Part shown: one piece after another, positions 26,346-36,987 of the stretch
How the letters are laid out: each line of letters opens with the position of its first letter
How positions within the stretch are numbered: the stretch's first letter is position 1
Assembly (NCBI RefSeq): GCF_000737785.1
Contig: NZ_JPRO01000002.1
Coordinates: 62,001 to 126,000 of the forward strand
Reading direction: 5' to 3'
Length of the DNA: 64,000 nt
Origin: Chryseobacterium luteum
GTDB lineage: Bacteria; Bacteroidota; Bacteroidia; Flavobacteriales; Weeksellaceae
The notes under the pieces: generated by a model
Database searches by the model: none
Told to the model about the DNA's origin: nothing
What the model saw: the letters and a program-made list of their open reading frames with translations, nothing else
Program-made: the position numbers and the translations under genes

Positions 26346-28358
26346 ATGAGTAAATTAGATTCAAGAATTCCGGCTGGTCCTTTAAAGGATAAATGGAAGC
26401 ATCATAAAGACCATATGAACCTTGTTGCACCAAACAACAGAGACAAGATTGATATTATTGTTGTAGGGACAGGTTTGGCAGGAGGTTCTGCAGCAGCTAC
26501 ACTGGCTGAGCAGGGATATAATGTAAAAGCATTCTGCTACCAGGATTCCCCAAGAAGAGCACACTCAATTGCTGCACAGGGGGGGATCAATGCCGCTAAA
26601 AACTATCAGGGCGACGGTGACTCTACGTACAGATTATTCTATGACACCATCAAAGGAGGTGACTATAGAGCAAGAGAGGCTAACGTTTACAGACTAGCTG
26701 AAGTTTCTGCCAATATCATAGACCAGTGTGTTTCTCAGGGAGTACCTTTCGGAAGAGATTACGGTGGTCAATTAGATAACCGTTCATTTGGTGGAGTTCA
26801 GGTAAAAAGAACATTCTACGCAAAAGGACAGACAGGACAGCAGTTATTGCTGGGAGCATATTCTTCAATGAGCCGTCAGATCGGTAAAGGCAGAATCAAG
26901 ATGTACAACCGTCATGAAATGCTTGACCTTGTTATTGTAGACGGAAAAGCAAGAGGAATTATTGCAAGAAATCTTGTAACAGGTGAAATCGAAAGACATT
27001 CTGCTCACGCCGTTGTCATTGCTTCGGGAGGTTACGGAAACGTATATTTTCTTTCTACAAACGCAATGGGATCCAACGTTTCTGCAGCCTGGAAAATCCA
27101 CAAAAAAGGAGCATACTTCGCAAACCCTTGCTATGTACAGATTCACCCGACTTGTATTCCGGTTCACGGAACACAGCAGTCTAAACTTACTTTGATGTCT
27201 GAATCATTAAGAAACTCAGGAAGAATCTGGGTTCCCAAGAAAATTGAAGATTCAGTTGCTATTAGAGAAGGGAAATTAAGACCTGAAAATATTAAAGAAG
27301 AAGATAGAGATTATTATTTAGAAAGAAGATATCCTGCATTCGGAAACTTAGTGCCTAGAGACGTTGCGTCGAGAGCTGGTAAGGAAAGGTGTGATGCTGG
27401 TTTCGGAATCGAGAATAATGATACTAAAGAGGGTGTCTACCTGGATTTCTCTACAGAGATCATCAAAAAAGGTAAAGAAGCCGCTATCGAAAAACATATT
27501 CACAATCCTACGGATCAGCAGATCTATGATTTAGGAAAAGCTTGGATTGAGGAGAAATACGGTAACTTATTCGTAATGTACGAAAAAATTACAGCCGATG
27601 ATCCTTACAAAACGCCTATGAAGATTTATCCTGCAGTTCACTACACCATGGGTGGTGTTTGGGTAGATTATAACTTACAATCTACAATCCCTGGATGTTT
27701 CGTAATCGGTGAAGCTAACTTCTCAGATCACGGAGCTAACAGATTGGGAGCTTCTGCTTTGATGCAAGGGTTGGCAGACGGATATTTCGTACTTCCTTAC
27801 ACGATTGCAGATTATCTTTCTGCAGACATCAGAACAGGAACAATTCCTACGACTTCTGGTGAGTTTGATCAGGCTGAAAAAGAAATTAAAGACAAAGTAA
27901 ATTTCTTCTTAAATAATAAAGGAACGCATTCAGTAGATTATTTCCACAAAAAATTAGGACACATCATGTGGAATAAGGTGGGAATGGGAAGAACTCCTGA
28001 AGGTTTGAAAGAAGCTATTGCTGAAATTGCACAGGTGAAAAAAGATTTCTGGAGCGATGTGAAAGTTCCGGGAGACGCAGAAGGGATGAACACTGAGCTT
28101 GAAAAAGCATTCAGAGTAGCAGACTTTATTGAACTGGGACAATTAATGGCAATCGATGCATTACACAGAAACGAATCTTGTGGAGGACACTTCAGAGAAG
28201 ATCATGCTACTCCTGAAGGTGAAGCTGAAAGAGATGATGTTAACTTCAAATATGTGGGAGCATGGGAATATAAAACAGATGATATCACAACTGAAGTTCT
28301 GCACAAAGAAGATCTGATCTACGAAAACATTGAAGTTAAAGCAAGAAGTTACAAATAA
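26346..28358 (+). CDS. sdhA: Succinate dehydrogenase flavoprotein subunit
   Basis: A 670-residue catalytic subunit of complex II that oxidises succinate to fumarate. The dinucleotide fold is [14 protein letters not shown]. The His that covalently binds FAD lies in the motif [17 protein letters not shown]. The substrate-site region has [15 protein letters not shown], followed by [21 protein letters not shown]. The C-terminal helical cap ends with [14 protein letters not shown]. Length and motifs match the long Bacteroidetes form. Third and fourth complex II subunits are absent, consistent with a type B enzyme. Confidence 0.97.
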   Translation: MSKLDSRIPAGPLKDKWKHHKDHMNLVAPNNRDKIDIIVVGTGLAGGSAAATLAEQGYNVKAFCYQDSPRRAHSIAAQGGINAAKNYQGDGDSTYRLFYDTIKGGDYRAREANVYRLAEVSANIIDQCVSQGVPFGRDYGGQLDNRSFGGVQVKRTFYAKGQTGQQLLLGAYSSMSRQIGKGRIKMYNRHEMLDLVIVDGKARGIIARNLVTGEIERHSAHAVVIASGGYGNVYFLSTNAMGSNVSAAWKIHKKGAYFANPCYVQIHPTCIPVHGTQQSKLTLMSESLRNSGRIWVPKKIEDSVAIREGKLRPENIKEEDRDYYLERRYPAFGNLVPRDVASRAGKERCDAGFGIENNDTKEGVYLDFSTEIIKKGKEAAIEKHIHNPTDQQIYDLGKAWIEEKYGNLFVMYEKITADDPYKTPMKIYPAVHYTMGGVWVDYNLQSTIPGCFVIGEANFSDHGANRLGASALMQGLADGYFVLPYTIADYLSADIRTGTIPTTSGEFDQAEKEIKDKVNFFLNNKGTHSVDYFHKKLGHIMWNKVGMGRTPEGLKEAIAEIAQVKKDFWSDVKVPGDAEGMNTELEKAFRVADFIELGQLMAIDALHRNESCGGHFREDHATPEGEAERDDVNFKYVGAWEYKTDDITTEVLHKEDLIYENIEVKARSYK

Positions 28359-28382
28359 TCTCCAACCTATAAATAAATAATT

Positions 28383-29150
28383 ATGAGTGCAAAAAAAGGC
28401 CTTCATCTTACCTTAAAAATTTGGAGACAGAAAAATAGCAAAACCAAAGGTCAGTTCGAGACCTACAAAATATCGGATGTTTCTACAGATTCCTCATTTC
28501 TGGAAATGCTGGATATCCTGAACGAAAATATTATTAACGAGGGAAAAGAACCTATTGCTTTCGACCACGACTGCCGTGAAGGAATCTGCGGGATGTGTTC
28601 CCTTTATATCAACGGTAGAGCACATGGCCCGGATACAGGTATCACTACCTGCCAGCTTCACATGAGAATGTTCAAAGACGGTGAAACCATCGTTATTGAA
28701 CCCTGGAGAAGTGCAGCTTTCCCTGTTATCAAAGACCTAATGGTAGACAGAAGCGCATTCGACAGAGTAATGGCTGCCGGAGGTTTCATTTCCGTGAATA
28801 CTTCAGGTAATACATTGGATGCCAATGCGATTCCGGTTCCAAAAGAAGATGCAGACAAAGCAATGGATGCTGCAGCATGTATCGGATGCGGTGCGTGTGT
28901 GGCTACTTGTAAAAACGGATCTGCAATGCTATTCGTTGGAGCTAAAGTTTCCCAGTTTGCTTTACTTCCTCAGGGTAGAGTAGAAGCTAAAAGAAGAGTT
29001 CTGAACATGGTAAAAGCGATGGACGAAGAAGGATTCGGAAACTGTTCCAATACAGGTGCGTGTGAAGTTGAATGCCCGAAAGGAATTTCTCTTGAAAACA
29101 TCGCCAGAATGAACAGAGAATATATGGCTGCTATGGTAGATCAGGGATAA
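28383..29150 (+). CDS. sdhB: Succinate dehydrogenase iron-sulfur subunit
   Basis: A 255-residue subunit that wires SdhA to the quinone site. The N-terminal ferredoxin domain has the [2Fe-2S] ligands in [16 protein letters not shown] and the distal Cys in GITTCQ. The C-terminal domain carries the cluster motifs [15 protein letters not shown] and [14 protein letters not shown] for the [4Fe-4S] and [3Fe-4S] centres. All cysteines expected are present. It follows sdhA by 24 bases, and a terminator closes the operon 20 bases downstream. Confidence 0.97.
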   Translation: MSAKKGLHLTLKIWRQKNSKTKGQFETYKISDVSTDSSFLEMLDILNENIINEGKEPIAFDHDCREGICGMCSLYINGRAHGPDTGITTCQLHMRMFKDGETIVIEPWRSAAFPVIKDLMVDRSAFDRVMAAGGFISVNTSGNTLDANAIPVPKEDADKAMDAAACIGCGACVATCKNGSAMLFVGAKVSQFALLPQGRVEAKRRVLNMVKAMDEEGFGNCSNTGACEVECPKGISLENIARMNREYMAAMVDQG

Positions 29151-29169
29151 AACCTATTCAAATACATAA

Positions 29170-29198
29170 AAAATCGTCTTCATTATGGAGACGATTTT
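29170..29198 (+). terminator. Terminator of sdhCAB
   Basis: A 10-bp perfect stem (29170-29179 with 29189-29198) is followed by T residues. The remaining 29199-29439 is AT-rich with no gene. Confidence 0.75.
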
Positions 29199-29439
29199 TT
29201 TATGCATGCACTATACCTGTTAAAATTTGTTAAGTTGTTATTTGGATTATATATTCTTTATATAATAAGTCTATATTTGGTGAGCACTTAGTGTATGGAT
29301 AAAAGGATCATCATTTTTGAATATCCTTTTTTCCGTGAAAAATTTTATAGATCAAAAAAACCTTAAAGTTCATTTTAACAGGTTCTCATAAAATTTTCAA
29401 AAAAAATAAATAGTGTTAATCAACAAGCCGTAAAAAACG

Positions 29440-29447
29440 TATTTTTG
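29440..29447 (+). promoter_or_regulatory. -7 box (TATTTTTG) of the 29466 lipoprotein gene
   Basis: TATTTTTG matches TAnnTTTG and ends 18 bases before the ATG at 29466. This argues against the TTG start at 29445, which would overlap the box. Confidence 0.55.
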
Positions 29448-29465
29448 CGTAATATTAAAATTGAA

Positions 29466-30995
29466 ATGAAAAAATATCTTTTATTGTTTATCATCACAGC
29501 TTTTGTGATGTCTTGTTCAAAAAAAGTTGAAGTTAAAGGAAAAATTACCGGAAGTTCACCACTCGAAAGAATTGAATTTGTTGAAGCTTCTGGTGTGGCA
29601 ACCCTTCCACTTGTTAATATTGGTTTAGATAAAAATGGAAACTTTACAGGAAGCTTCGATGCTCCTAAAGACGGAATGTATGTGATCAACTATGCAGGAA
29701 GACAGAATCTGATTTATCTTGAAGGCGGGCAGAAGCTGAATATCTCAGGAAATGCAATGACTTTCCCAAATGAATTCGTAGTTACAGGAGATGCCAAGAA
29801 AAATAATGATTTCCTTCAGGCCAGCCAAAAATTCTTGGGTGAATATGGAGGTAAAATCAACATCCAGCAGTTAATGTCCGGGGACGAAAAAACTTTCTTA
29901 AAAGGAGCTCAGAAAATCGAGGCCGATATCAATAAGAATGTAGAAGACCTGGCTCAGAAAAATAACCCTGGCAAAGGAATCCTGGAGTGGAAAAAGAATG
30001 ACGTTAAAGTAACTATACTTAACCTTCTTGCCAACTATGAGATGTCACAGCGTCAGATATCAGGAAATCCTTCATTTAAAGTTTCCAAAGCTTTCAAAGA
30101 TTACGAAACCAAACTGGAAGAGAACAAAGATGTAATGGTGAAAACCATTCCTTTATACAGACAGTATCTGCTTGTAAAAATGAGTCCTGACTTCCAAAAA
30201 TATGCTGAAGCTAAGACCAAAGGAAAAACAGACATGATGACTTCTGAAGTCTTTGCTCCATTCCTGAAAGACAGAAAAGAAATTTCGCAGACCGCTAAAG
30301 ATTACCTGTTGGCATTTGTAGTCGCTCAGGATATTCATCCGGGTGCTCCTGCAAAAAATACTGAAAAAGTTAAAAAAATCATTGATGCAAACATTACAGA
30401 TGCAGGAATCAAAGCAGATTTGGCTAAAATGCAGTTGGCAATCAATGGACTTAAAGTAGGAGAAGCCGCTCCCGAAGCATCACTGGTAAAAGCAGACGGT
30501 AAATCTTATCAGCTTTCTGAAAATAAAGGAAAACCATATATGCTGTTCTTCTATGCATCCTGGAATCCTTACATCGGCGAAGCTACAGTTCCTGTACTGA
30601 AAGAAGTTGTGAATTTCTATAAATCCAAAATGAACTTTGTTTTTGTAAACGTTGATGATACAAAAGATCAGTTTATAAAAACCAGCAGTGCCTTATTAAA
30701 AGGAATTTCTGGTACAAATGTTTATGGAGAAAAAGGTCTGGAATCTGATATCGCTAAAAAATACGGAGTTTACGGATTCAAACTGCCTTGCTTCGTGGTT
30801 GTAGATAAAGACGGGAAGATTGCCAGCAGATCTTTTGTGAACTTAGGAGAGCAGGAGGTTGTAACCATCCTGGATAAACTTACAGGTCTTTCTGCACCAA
30901 GAGTAGAACCTAATCCTAATATGCAGATGCAGCCGGGAATGCAAATGGATCCTTCAGCACAGCCTGTAAATCCTCAGCCTGCCCCTACAAAATAA
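29466..30995 (+). CDS. DUF4369/thioredoxin-like lipoprotein lacking CxxC
   Basis: A 509-residue envelope lipoprotein. The start at 29466 gives MKKYLLLFIITAFVMSCSKK with the lipidated Cys at residue 17. An N-terminal DUF4369-like beta domain (about 22-115) and a helical middle precede a TlpA/AhpC-type thioredoxin fold at about 330-480. There the usual WCxxC is replaced by ASWNPYIGEATVPVLKE, so thiol-disulfide chemistry through that site is lost. Only a lone Cys remains later (KLPCFVVVDKDGK). The tail is a Met/Pro/Gln-rich repeat (NPNMQMQPGMQMDP). It is probably a structural or binding relative of TlpA reductases. It is flanked by its own -7 box and terminator. Confidence 0.85.
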   Translation: MKKYLLLFIITAFVMSCSKKVEVKGKITGSSPLERIEFVEASGVATLPLVNIGLDKNGNFTGSFDAPKDGMYVINYAGRQNLIYLEGGQKLNISGNAMTFPNEFVVTGDAKKNNDFLQASQKFLGEYGGKINIQQLMSGDEKTFLKGAQKIEADINKNVEDLAQKNNPGKGILEWKKNDVKVTILNLLANYEMSQRQISGNPSFKVSKAFKDYETKLEENKDVMVKTIPLYRQYLLVKMSPDFQKYAEAKTKGKTDMMTSEVFAPFLKDRKEISQTAKDYLLAFVVAQDIHPGAPAKNTEKVKKIIDANITDAGIKADLAKMQLAINGLKVGEAAPEASLVKADGKSYQLSENKGKPYMLFFYASWNPYIGEATVPVLKEVVNFYKSKMNFVFVNVDDTKDQFIKTSSALLKGISGTNVYGEKGLESDIAKKYGVYGFKLPCFVVVDKDGKIASRSFVNLGEQEVVTILDKLTGLSAPRVEPNPNMQMQPGMQMDPSAQPVNPQPAPTK

Positions 30996-31014
30996 TAAAC
31001 TTTAACATAGATGG

Positions 31015-31038
31015 AAACCTTATCTTCGGATAAGGTTT
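31015..31038 (+). terminator. UUCG-tetraloop terminator
   Basis: A 10-bp perfect stem (31015-31024 with 31029-31038) is closed by a TTCG loop and followed by T residues, 20 bases after the lipoprotein stop. Confidence 0.85.
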
Positions 31039-31163
31039 TTTTTATTGTATTTTTGCGGAATCAAACCGGAAGATTTCTTTCGGCTGTATTAGAAAAATAG
31101 AAATAAAGTGTAGCATTGCGCCGGAGGGTTTCTTCCAGCCATTAAAAGAAATTGAGTTTACGG

Positions 31164-32570
31164 ATGAGAAAGAAGAAAGATATAATTCTTGAAAATATTA
31201 AGCTGTTCGGTGCAGGAGCAAAAGGTGTTGCGATAGGAAAAACGGAAGAAGGAAAAACAGTACTGATCTCCGGAGCCGTTCCGGGAGATGTGGTAAATGC
31301 CAGAGTGAAAAAATCCAAGTCCAAATACTATGAGGCAGAAACCGTAGAAATTGTAGAGCCTTCGCCATTCAGAGTAGAACCTAAATGTATTCATTTTGGG
31401 ACATGCGGTGGATGCAAATGGCAGAATATGAGCTACGAAAAACAGCTTGATTTCAAACAGGAAGAAGTATATAATAACATTAAAAGAATCGGCGGAATTG
31501 ATGACTTTGAAACCGTATCAATTTTAGGTGCCGAAGAACAGTATTTCTACAGGAATAAAATGGAGTTTTCCTTTTCCAATGCGAGATGGCTTACCCAATA
31601 TGAAATAAGTTCCGAAGAGAATTTCGGCAGCAAGGACGCTTTAGGCTTCCATATTCCCGGGATGTGGAGTAAGATCCTGGATCTTAAAGAATGTTTCCTG
31701 CAGGAAGATCCTTCCAATGCCATACGTTTAGCTGTGAAAAAGTTTGGCGTAGATAATGGGTTGGATTTCTTTGATGTAAGAAATCAGGAAGGCTTTCTGA
31801 GAACCTTAATGATGAGACAAAACTCTAAAGGCGAATGGATGGTACTGTTCCAGCTTTACAGAGAAGAAAAGCAGAACAGAGAAAAACTTTTCCAGTTCTT
31901 GGTGGAGAAATTCCCACAGATCAAAACCCTGGTTTACGCCATTAATCCGAAGCAGAATGATTCTATTTACGATTTAAATATCAATATCTATTTCGGAGAA
32001 GGGTTCCTGATGGAAGAAATGGATGGCTTGAAATTTAAAATCGGACCCAAATCATTCTTTCAGACCAATTACAAACAGGCATTAGAACTTTACAGGAAAA
32101 CATTAGAATTTGCTGATTTAAAGGGTCATGAAATCGTTTACGATTTATATACGGGAACAGGGACTATTGCCCAATATGTTGCCAGAAAAGCAAAACACGT
32201 TATAGGGATAGAATCCGTTCAGGAAGCAATAGATGCAGCCATTGAACATGCCGAATTAAATGGTCTTACCAATACCACATTCTATTGTGGAGATATGAAA
32301 AATGTCTTTAACGATGAATTCCTGGAAAACCATCCGAAAGCAGATGTTTTAATTACCGATCCCCCAAGAGACGGGATGCACCAGAAAGTAGTTGAGCAGA
32401 TATTGAAGCTTGCTCCGGAAAAAGTAGTCTATGTAAGCTGTAATTCAGCAACACAGGCAAGAGACCTTGCTTTGATGAAAGAACATTATACATTAGTGAA
32501 AATCCTGCCGGTAGATATGTTCCCGCAAACCCATCATGTGGAAAATATAGCACTGCTTATTAAAAAATAA
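31164..32570 (+). CDS. rlmD: 23S rRNA (uracil-5)-methyltransferase RlmD
   Basis: A 468-residue TrmA/RlmD-family RNA methyltransferase, expected to methylate U1939 of 23S rRNA. I start at the ATG at 31164 (MRKKKDIILENIKL). An N-terminal TRAM domain covers about residues 5-65. The iron-sulfur cysteines are in CIHFGTCGGCKWQNMSYEKQ. The SAM-binding motif is YDLYTGTGTIAQYVA, motif IV is DPPRDGMH, and the catalytic Cys lies in VYVSCNSATQARDL. All key residues are present. The next two genes (DUF6452, DUF6048) follow closely, an order typical of Flavobacteriia. Confidence 0.93.
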   Translation: MRKKKDIILENIKLFGAGAKGVAIGKTEEGKTVLISGAVPGDVVNARVKKSKSKYYEAETVEIVEPSPFRVEPKCIHFGTCGGCKWQNMSYEKQLDFKQEEVYNNIKRIGGIDDFETVSILGAEEQYFYRNKMEFSFSNARWLTQYEISSEENFGSKDALGFHIPGMWSKILDLKECFLQEDPSNAIRLAVKKFGVDNGLDFFDVRNQEGFLRTLMMRQNSKGEWMVLFQLYREEKQNREKLFQFLVEKFPQIKTLVYAINPKQNDSIYDLNINIYFGEGFLMEEMDGLKFKIGPKSFFQTNYKQALELYRKTLEFADLKGHEIVYDLYTGTGTIAQYVARKAKHVIGIESVQEAIDAAIEHAELNGLTNTTFYCGDMKNVFNDEFLENHPKADVLITDPPRDGMHQKVVEQILKLAPEKVVYVSCNSATQARDLALMKEHYTLVKILPVDMFPQTHHVENIALLIKK

Positions 32571-32601
32571 ATTTATTTAAATTTGAATTTCAAATATTAA
32601 T

Positions 32602-33078
32602 ATGAAATATTTTAAATTTCTCATCATCATCTGCTTTGTAGGAATGCTTTTTTCCTGTGGAGGAGATGACGATATCTGTGAAAGCGGTGAAGGAACACCA
32701 AGAATCAAAGTAGCATTCAAGTCTTTGGAGTCCGGAAAAGCAGTGACTTTGGACTCATTATATGTAGCCGTAGATTACGGTTCCGGAAAAGTACAGCTGG
32801 GGAAAACCACGAAAATAGATTCAAGGCTTATCCCGTTAAGAGTTGATGATTCACCTTATACAGACGTTTTTTTCAGGCTGGCAGATAAAGGAGAAGAATC
32901 TCATGTCAGGATTAATTATACAACGAAGAGCATGTATGTTTCTCCGGGATGCGGAATCAAAAAGACCTATGAGAATTTAAACCCACAATTAATACAATCA
33001 AACCCTGTACAGAAGCTCGAAGCAGGACAAAACCAAATAGAGAATGAAGACAAGACTAATCTTTTCCTTCTTTTTTAG
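32602..33078 (+). CDS. DUF6452-like lipoprotein
   Basis: A 158-residue lipoprotein: the signal FLIIICFVGMLFSCGGDDD gives a Cys near residue 19 followed by acidic residues. The mature domain contains CESGEGTPRIKVAFKS and VSPGCGIKKTYENLNP, a beta-rich fold with two conserved Cys, matching the DUF6452 group usually found next to rlmD. The 3' end overlaps the next gene by 35 bases, so both are likely translated together. It is probably anchored in the outer membrane with the DUF6048 partner. Function is unknown. Confidence 0.75.
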   Translation: MKYFKFLIIICFVGMLFSCGGDDDICESGEGTPRIKVAFKSLESGKAVTLDSLYVAVDYGSGKVQLGKTTKIDSRLIPLRVDDSPYTDVFFRLADKGEESHVRINYTTKSMYVSPGCGIKKTYENLNPQLIQSNPVQKLEAGQNQIENEDKTNLFLLF

Positions 33079-33712
33079 CATCATAGCAATAACCGGGTTC
33101 GCTCAGGAAAAAAAGGAGACCACAGAAACCAAAAAAATACAGGAAAAATACAAACCTAATTTTATGGTAGGTCTTGATGTTCTTAATGCAGGAGTTTCCT
33201 TTTTCTCAGACAGAGTGCTTTACCAGGGTTTTATTTCATCAAAGGTGAAAGGAAATATTCATGCTGTTGCAGAAGCCGGTTTTGAGAAAAATATATATCA
33301 AAAGAACGGGTACGATGCAAAAGCAAGTGGCCCGTTTGTGAAAATTGGCGCGTTTTATATGCTGGCAAAAGACCTGGAAAATGAATTTAACGGGTTTTAT
33401 GCAGGAGGTAAAATCGGAGGAGCATTCTATAATCAGGAATATTTGTCGGTTCCGGTCCGCGGATTTGGAGGAAGCTCTTCATCTGTAGCATTTCCTTCCT
33501 CATCACAGACCTCAGCCTGGGTAGAAGGAACATTGGGAGGAAGAGTGCAGCTGTTTGAATCTGATTTTTATATAGACGTCAATCTTCAACCCAGATATTT
33601 AGTATATACTTCCAAACAGGATGATATTACACCTATGATTGTTCCGGGATTCGGAAGAAGTTCCACCAAATTCAATATGGGCTTCGCATGGAATATTGCC
33701 TATAAATTTTAG
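33044..33712 (+). CDS. DUF6048-like outer-membrane beta-barrel protein
   Basis: A 222-residue exported protein with signal peptide SFFFSIIAITGFAQ. The rest alternates short hydrophobic and aromatic strands, for example GNIHAVAEAGFEKNIY, GPFVKIGAFYML and FYAGGKIGGAFYN, and ends in an aromatic strand (MGFAWNIAYKF), as outer-membrane barrels do. It fits the DUF6048 family. The start overlaps the upstream lipoprotein gene by 35 bases. Together they look like a barrel-lipoprotein pair; the link to rlmD appears to be only positional. Confidence 0.75.
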   Translation: MKTRLIFSFFFSIIAITGFAQEKKETTETKKIQEKYKPNFMVGLDVLNAGVSFFSDRVLYQGFISSKVKGNIHAVAEAGFEKNIYQKNGYDAKASGPFVKIGAFYMLAKDLENEFNGFYAGGKIGGAFYNQEYLSVPVRGFGGSSSSVAFPSSSQTSAWVEGTLGGRVQLFESDFYIDVNLQPRYLVYTSKQDDITPMIVPGFGRSSTKFNMGFAWNIAYKF

Positions 33713-33819
33713 AATAAATTTTATTAATGTTATGTGGATATCTTATATAATGGTATCCTGTGGAAATTTTGAATTCGTATAATAATGCAGGGAATTAACT
33801 GTAATTCCTATAAAATTAT

Positions 33820-33851
33820 AAAAAGTATTAGTGATCTTTCTAATACTTTTT
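33820..33851 (+). terminator. Terminator of the rlmD-DUF6452-DUF6048 unit
   Basis: An 11-bp AT-rich perfect stem (33820-33830 with 33841-33851) with a 10-base loop and trailing T residues, about 110 bases after the stop. Confidence 0.6.
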
Positions 33852-33950
33852 TTTATACTTTTTATGGCTTTATGCTTTCATTTTTAAGACGATCTAATAA
33901 AAAATTAAAATAAAAGTAAATATTTTTGATGTTTTTTGCTAATGTATGAT

Positions 33951-33958
33951 TATTTTTG
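33951..33958 (+). promoter_or_regulatory. -7 box (TATTTTTG) of the M12B protease gene
   Basis: TATTTTTG ends 24 bases before the ATG at 33983. A second copy of the same octamer lies 30 bases upstream (33921-33928). Confidence 0.5.
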
Positions 33959-33982
33959 AGGAATTTAAAAATAGTCTTTTTT

Positions 33983-36970
33983 ATGAAAAAAATCATTACT
34001 GCCTTATTTTGTAGCTTGATAGGAGGCTCTGCTTTGGCACAGTGGACACCCACTACCTACGAGAGAGGAAAAGAAAAATTCTCTCTGGTACGTAATTATT
34101 ATAAGTTAGATCTTAATAAGATTAAAGAGCAACTTAAGAATGCTCAGGAGACAGGGCCAAATGCAAAACCTGTTGAAATTTCTTTACCGACTCTGAGTGG
34201 TAAAATTGAAAAATTTGCGGTATACAGCTTCCCGGTTGTTGTAAAAGAATTGGCGGATCAATATCAGCTTGGATCTTATGTGGGAGTTGGGATTGATGAT
34301 CCCTCCAAGTCATTAAGATTCTCTTTTTCGAATAATGATTTCCAGTCAATGGTTATGAAAAATGGGAATTATGAATTCATAGAACCGCAAAATGCAGATA
34401 AAACGGTATATGGTATTCATCCTAAATCAAAACCTACTGCAGGGAAGAGTTTTACGTGTAGTACTACAGAAAGCCCTGCTGCGGTAGCTCAGATTGACCA
34501 GATGTTGAAGAACGGAAGCTCATTTACCAATCAGACAACTGATTTCTCAAAGATGTCTGATAAGAAATACAGAACTATGAGATTGGTGGTGTCTGTAACA
34601 GGGGAGTATTCTCAAAAGTTTGGAGGTACCCTTGCTGGTGCTCTGACACAAATAAATGCTACTTTAACCAGAGTAAATGGCGTTTTTGAAAAAGATTTTG
34701 CACTTCATCTTAACTTGCAGAATTTTCCTAATGTTATTTATTTAAATGGTTCTACTGATCCTTATTCTATCCCTTCTGTAGGTACTGATCAGAATAACAC
34801 TAGTAATGCTGATGGTTGGAATGTTCAGCTTCAGCAAACATTAAATGCTAATGTTGGAAGTGCCAATTATGATATAGGGCATTTATTTGGTGATTCCGGA
34901 GGCGGAGGAAATGCAGGATGTATAGGATGTGTTTGTGTAAATCCTACGGAGACACCAACACCAGCCACTTCTTTATCTAAACAAAAAGGATCAGGATATA
35001 CTTCCCCTGCAGATGGTATTCCTCAGGGTGATAACTTTGATATCGATTATGTGGCTCATGAAATGGGTCATCAGTTGGGAGGTAACCATACATTCTCTCA
35101 TGCTCTTGAAGGAACTGGAGCAATAAATGTTGAGCCGGGTTCAGGAACTACAATTATGGGATATGCTGGAATTACAGGCCCTAATACTGATGTTCAGGCT
35201 CATTCTGATGCTTATTTTCATATTGCAAGTATCAAGCAGGTTCAGGCAAACCTGATCAGTAAAACTTGTGATGTAGAAACATCCATTGCAAACAATGCTC
35301 CGGTAATTGCTGCTTTGCCTACCTATAACATTCCTAAAGGAACTGCATTTGTATTGACAGCTTCTGCTACAGATGCCGAAAACAATCCTATGACTTATAC
35401 ATGGGAGCAGGTTAACGGTGCAAGTGTTGCAATTAATAAAAATAACTTGGGAACTACCACTAGCGGGGCTTCGTTCAGATCAGTAGTGCCAACTACTAAT
35501 CCTACGAGATATTTTCCTAAATTATCCTCTGTATTAGCAGGAGTTTTAAATAACTCAAATAATCAGTGGGAGTCTGTCTCTATGGTTCCTAGAACTACTA
35601 AATATGCTGTAACAGTAAGAGATAATAACCCTGATCCTGCTCAACAGCAAACTCAGTTTACAGAACAGACTATTGTTGTAGGTAATGACGGACCATTTAA
35701 AATCAATACTCAGTATGCAGCATCTAATGCAGCATCTACAGTTGAATGGGATGTGGCAAATACTACAGCTGCACCTTATAGTGTAGCAAATGTGAAAATC
35801 GATTACACTACAGATCCTAATGGTGCAACTTGGACAACATTATCGGCTTCTACTGCTAATGATGGTTCTGAAAGTGTAACGTTCCCTTCTTCATTGAATG
35901 GACAGACAATTAAATTAAGAGTCTCTTCAATCGGGAATGTATTCTATGCTATTAAATCTGTATTGGTTACTACTTTTGCTGCATGTGACGGTTCTGCTCC
36001 GACTGGAGTTACTGTAAGTAATGTGACCGCAAGTAATGCTAGTGTAAGCTGGGCTCCTATTACTTCTGCAACTTATGTTGTTCGTTATAAAAAAGTATCA
36101 CAAACTACATGGCAGCAAACTACAACTTCAAGCAATAGTATAACACTATCCGGTCTTGTTGATGGTACGGCTTATGAGGTTCAGGTAGCAGCAGTTTGTT
36201 CAGGAACTACCGGAGCTTATTCTGCTTCTTCAAACTTTACAACTTCAGGGCTTACTTATTGTGCAGCGTCTTCTGCTGATGATACTGATGATCATATTGC
36301 AAACGTAACTCTTGCAAACTTAAATAATACTTCTTCTGCTAGTTTATACACAGATTATTCTACTAACCCTGCATTACAGGTGAACTTAGTAGTGGGTACT
36401 CAATATACCCTGTCAGTTGGAAAAGCATGGTTAAGCGGTACTGGCCCATACTCTGGAGCAACTTCAGCCTGGATCGACTTTAATAGAAATGGGAATTTTG
36501 AAGATTCTGAAAGAATTCTGACTTCTGCAACTACTGCTGCAAGTCCTGTTACAGCTACATTCACAGTGCCTGCAACTGCAGTTACAGGTTTAGGTCTTAG
36601 AATGCGTGTGGGTATGTTATATACTACTACAGCTAATCAATATATCGGAGATGCTTGTGGTACATATAGTGCATATGGAGAGTTTGAAGATTATAACGTG
36701 GTAGTTACATCTGGTTTAGGAACAAAAGATATTGCTAACCCTCAGGATGGTATTCAATTATATCCTAATCCGGTAAGCGACATTTTAAATGTAACCAAAG
36801 TTTCAGATAAAGCGGCTTATAAAATTTACAATGCTGCGGGACAGATTGTAGGAAATGGAAATATCAACGACGGAAAAATCAATGTTTCATCTTTAGTGAA
36901 AGGTGGATATGTGATTACAATTGATGATAAAGGAAAAGATCAGTTCAGATCCAAATTCATTAAAAAATAA
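33983..36970 (+). CDS. Secreted reprolysin-like (M12B) metalloprotease with Fn3, GEVED and T9SS sorting domains
   Basis: A 995-residue secreted protease. The start at 33983 gives MKKIITALFCSLIGGSALAQ, a signal peptide. A propeptide-like region (about 20-190) precedes a metzincin catalytic domain with zinc motif HEMGHQLGGNHTFSH near residue 360 and a downstream Met-turn candidate TIMGYAG. An Ig-like/PKD region follows at about 440-660, then one Fn3 domain (GVTVSNVTASNASVSWAP) and a GEVED domain (WIDFNRNGNFEDSERI, GEFEDYNV). The type IX secretion C-terminal domain begins at LYPNPVSDILNV and ends SKFIKK. It is expected to be exported by T9SS and displayed or released. Confidence 0.93.
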   Translation: MKKIITALFCSLIGGSALAQWTPTTYERGKEKFSLVRNYYKLDLNKIKEQLKNAQETGPNAKPVEISLPTLSGKIEKFAVYSFPVVVKELADQYQLGSYVGVGIDDPSKSLRFSFSNNDFQSMVMKNGNYEFIEPQNADKTVYGIHPKSKPTAGKSFTCSTTESPAAVAQIDQMLKNGSSFTNQTTDFSKMSDKKYRTMRLVVSVTGEYSQKFGGTLAGALTQINATLTRVNGVFEKDFALHLNLQNFPNVIYLNGSTDPYSIPSVGTDQNNTSNADGWNVQLQQTLNANVGSANYDIGHLFGDSGGGGNAGCIGCVCVNPTETPTPATSLSKQKGSGYTSPADGIPQGDNFDIDYVAHEMGHQLGGNHTFSHALEGTGAINVEPGSGTTIMGYAGITGPNTDVQAHSDAYFHIASIKQVQANLISKTCDVETSIANNAPVIAALPTYNIPKGTAFVLTASATDAENNPMTYTWEQVNGASVAINKNNLGTTTSGASFRSVVPTTNPTRYFPKLSSVLAGVLNNSNNQWESVSMVPRTTKYAVTVRDNNPDPAQQQTQFTEQTIVVGNDGPFKINTQYAASNAASTVEWDVANTTAAPYSVANVKIDYTTDPNGATWTTLSASTANDGSESVTFPSSLNGQTIKLRVSSIGNVFYAIKSVLVTTFAACDGSAPTGVTVSNVTASNASVSWAPITSATYVVRYKKVSQTTWQQTTTSSNSITLSGLVDGTAYEVQVAAVCSGTTGAYSASSNFTTSGLTYCAASSADDTDDHIANVTLANLNNTSSASLYTDYSTNPALQVNLVVGTQYTLSVGKAWLSGTGPYSGATSAWIDFNRNGNFEDSERILTSATTAASPVTATFTVPATAVTGLGLRMRVGMLYTTTANQYIGDACGTYSAYGEFEDYNVVVTSGLGTKDIANPQDGIQLYPNPVSDILNVTKVSDKAAYKIYNAAGQIVGNGNINDGKINVSSLVKGGYVITIDDKGKDQFRSKFIKK

Positions 36971-36987
36971 CATTCATTAAAAATAAT

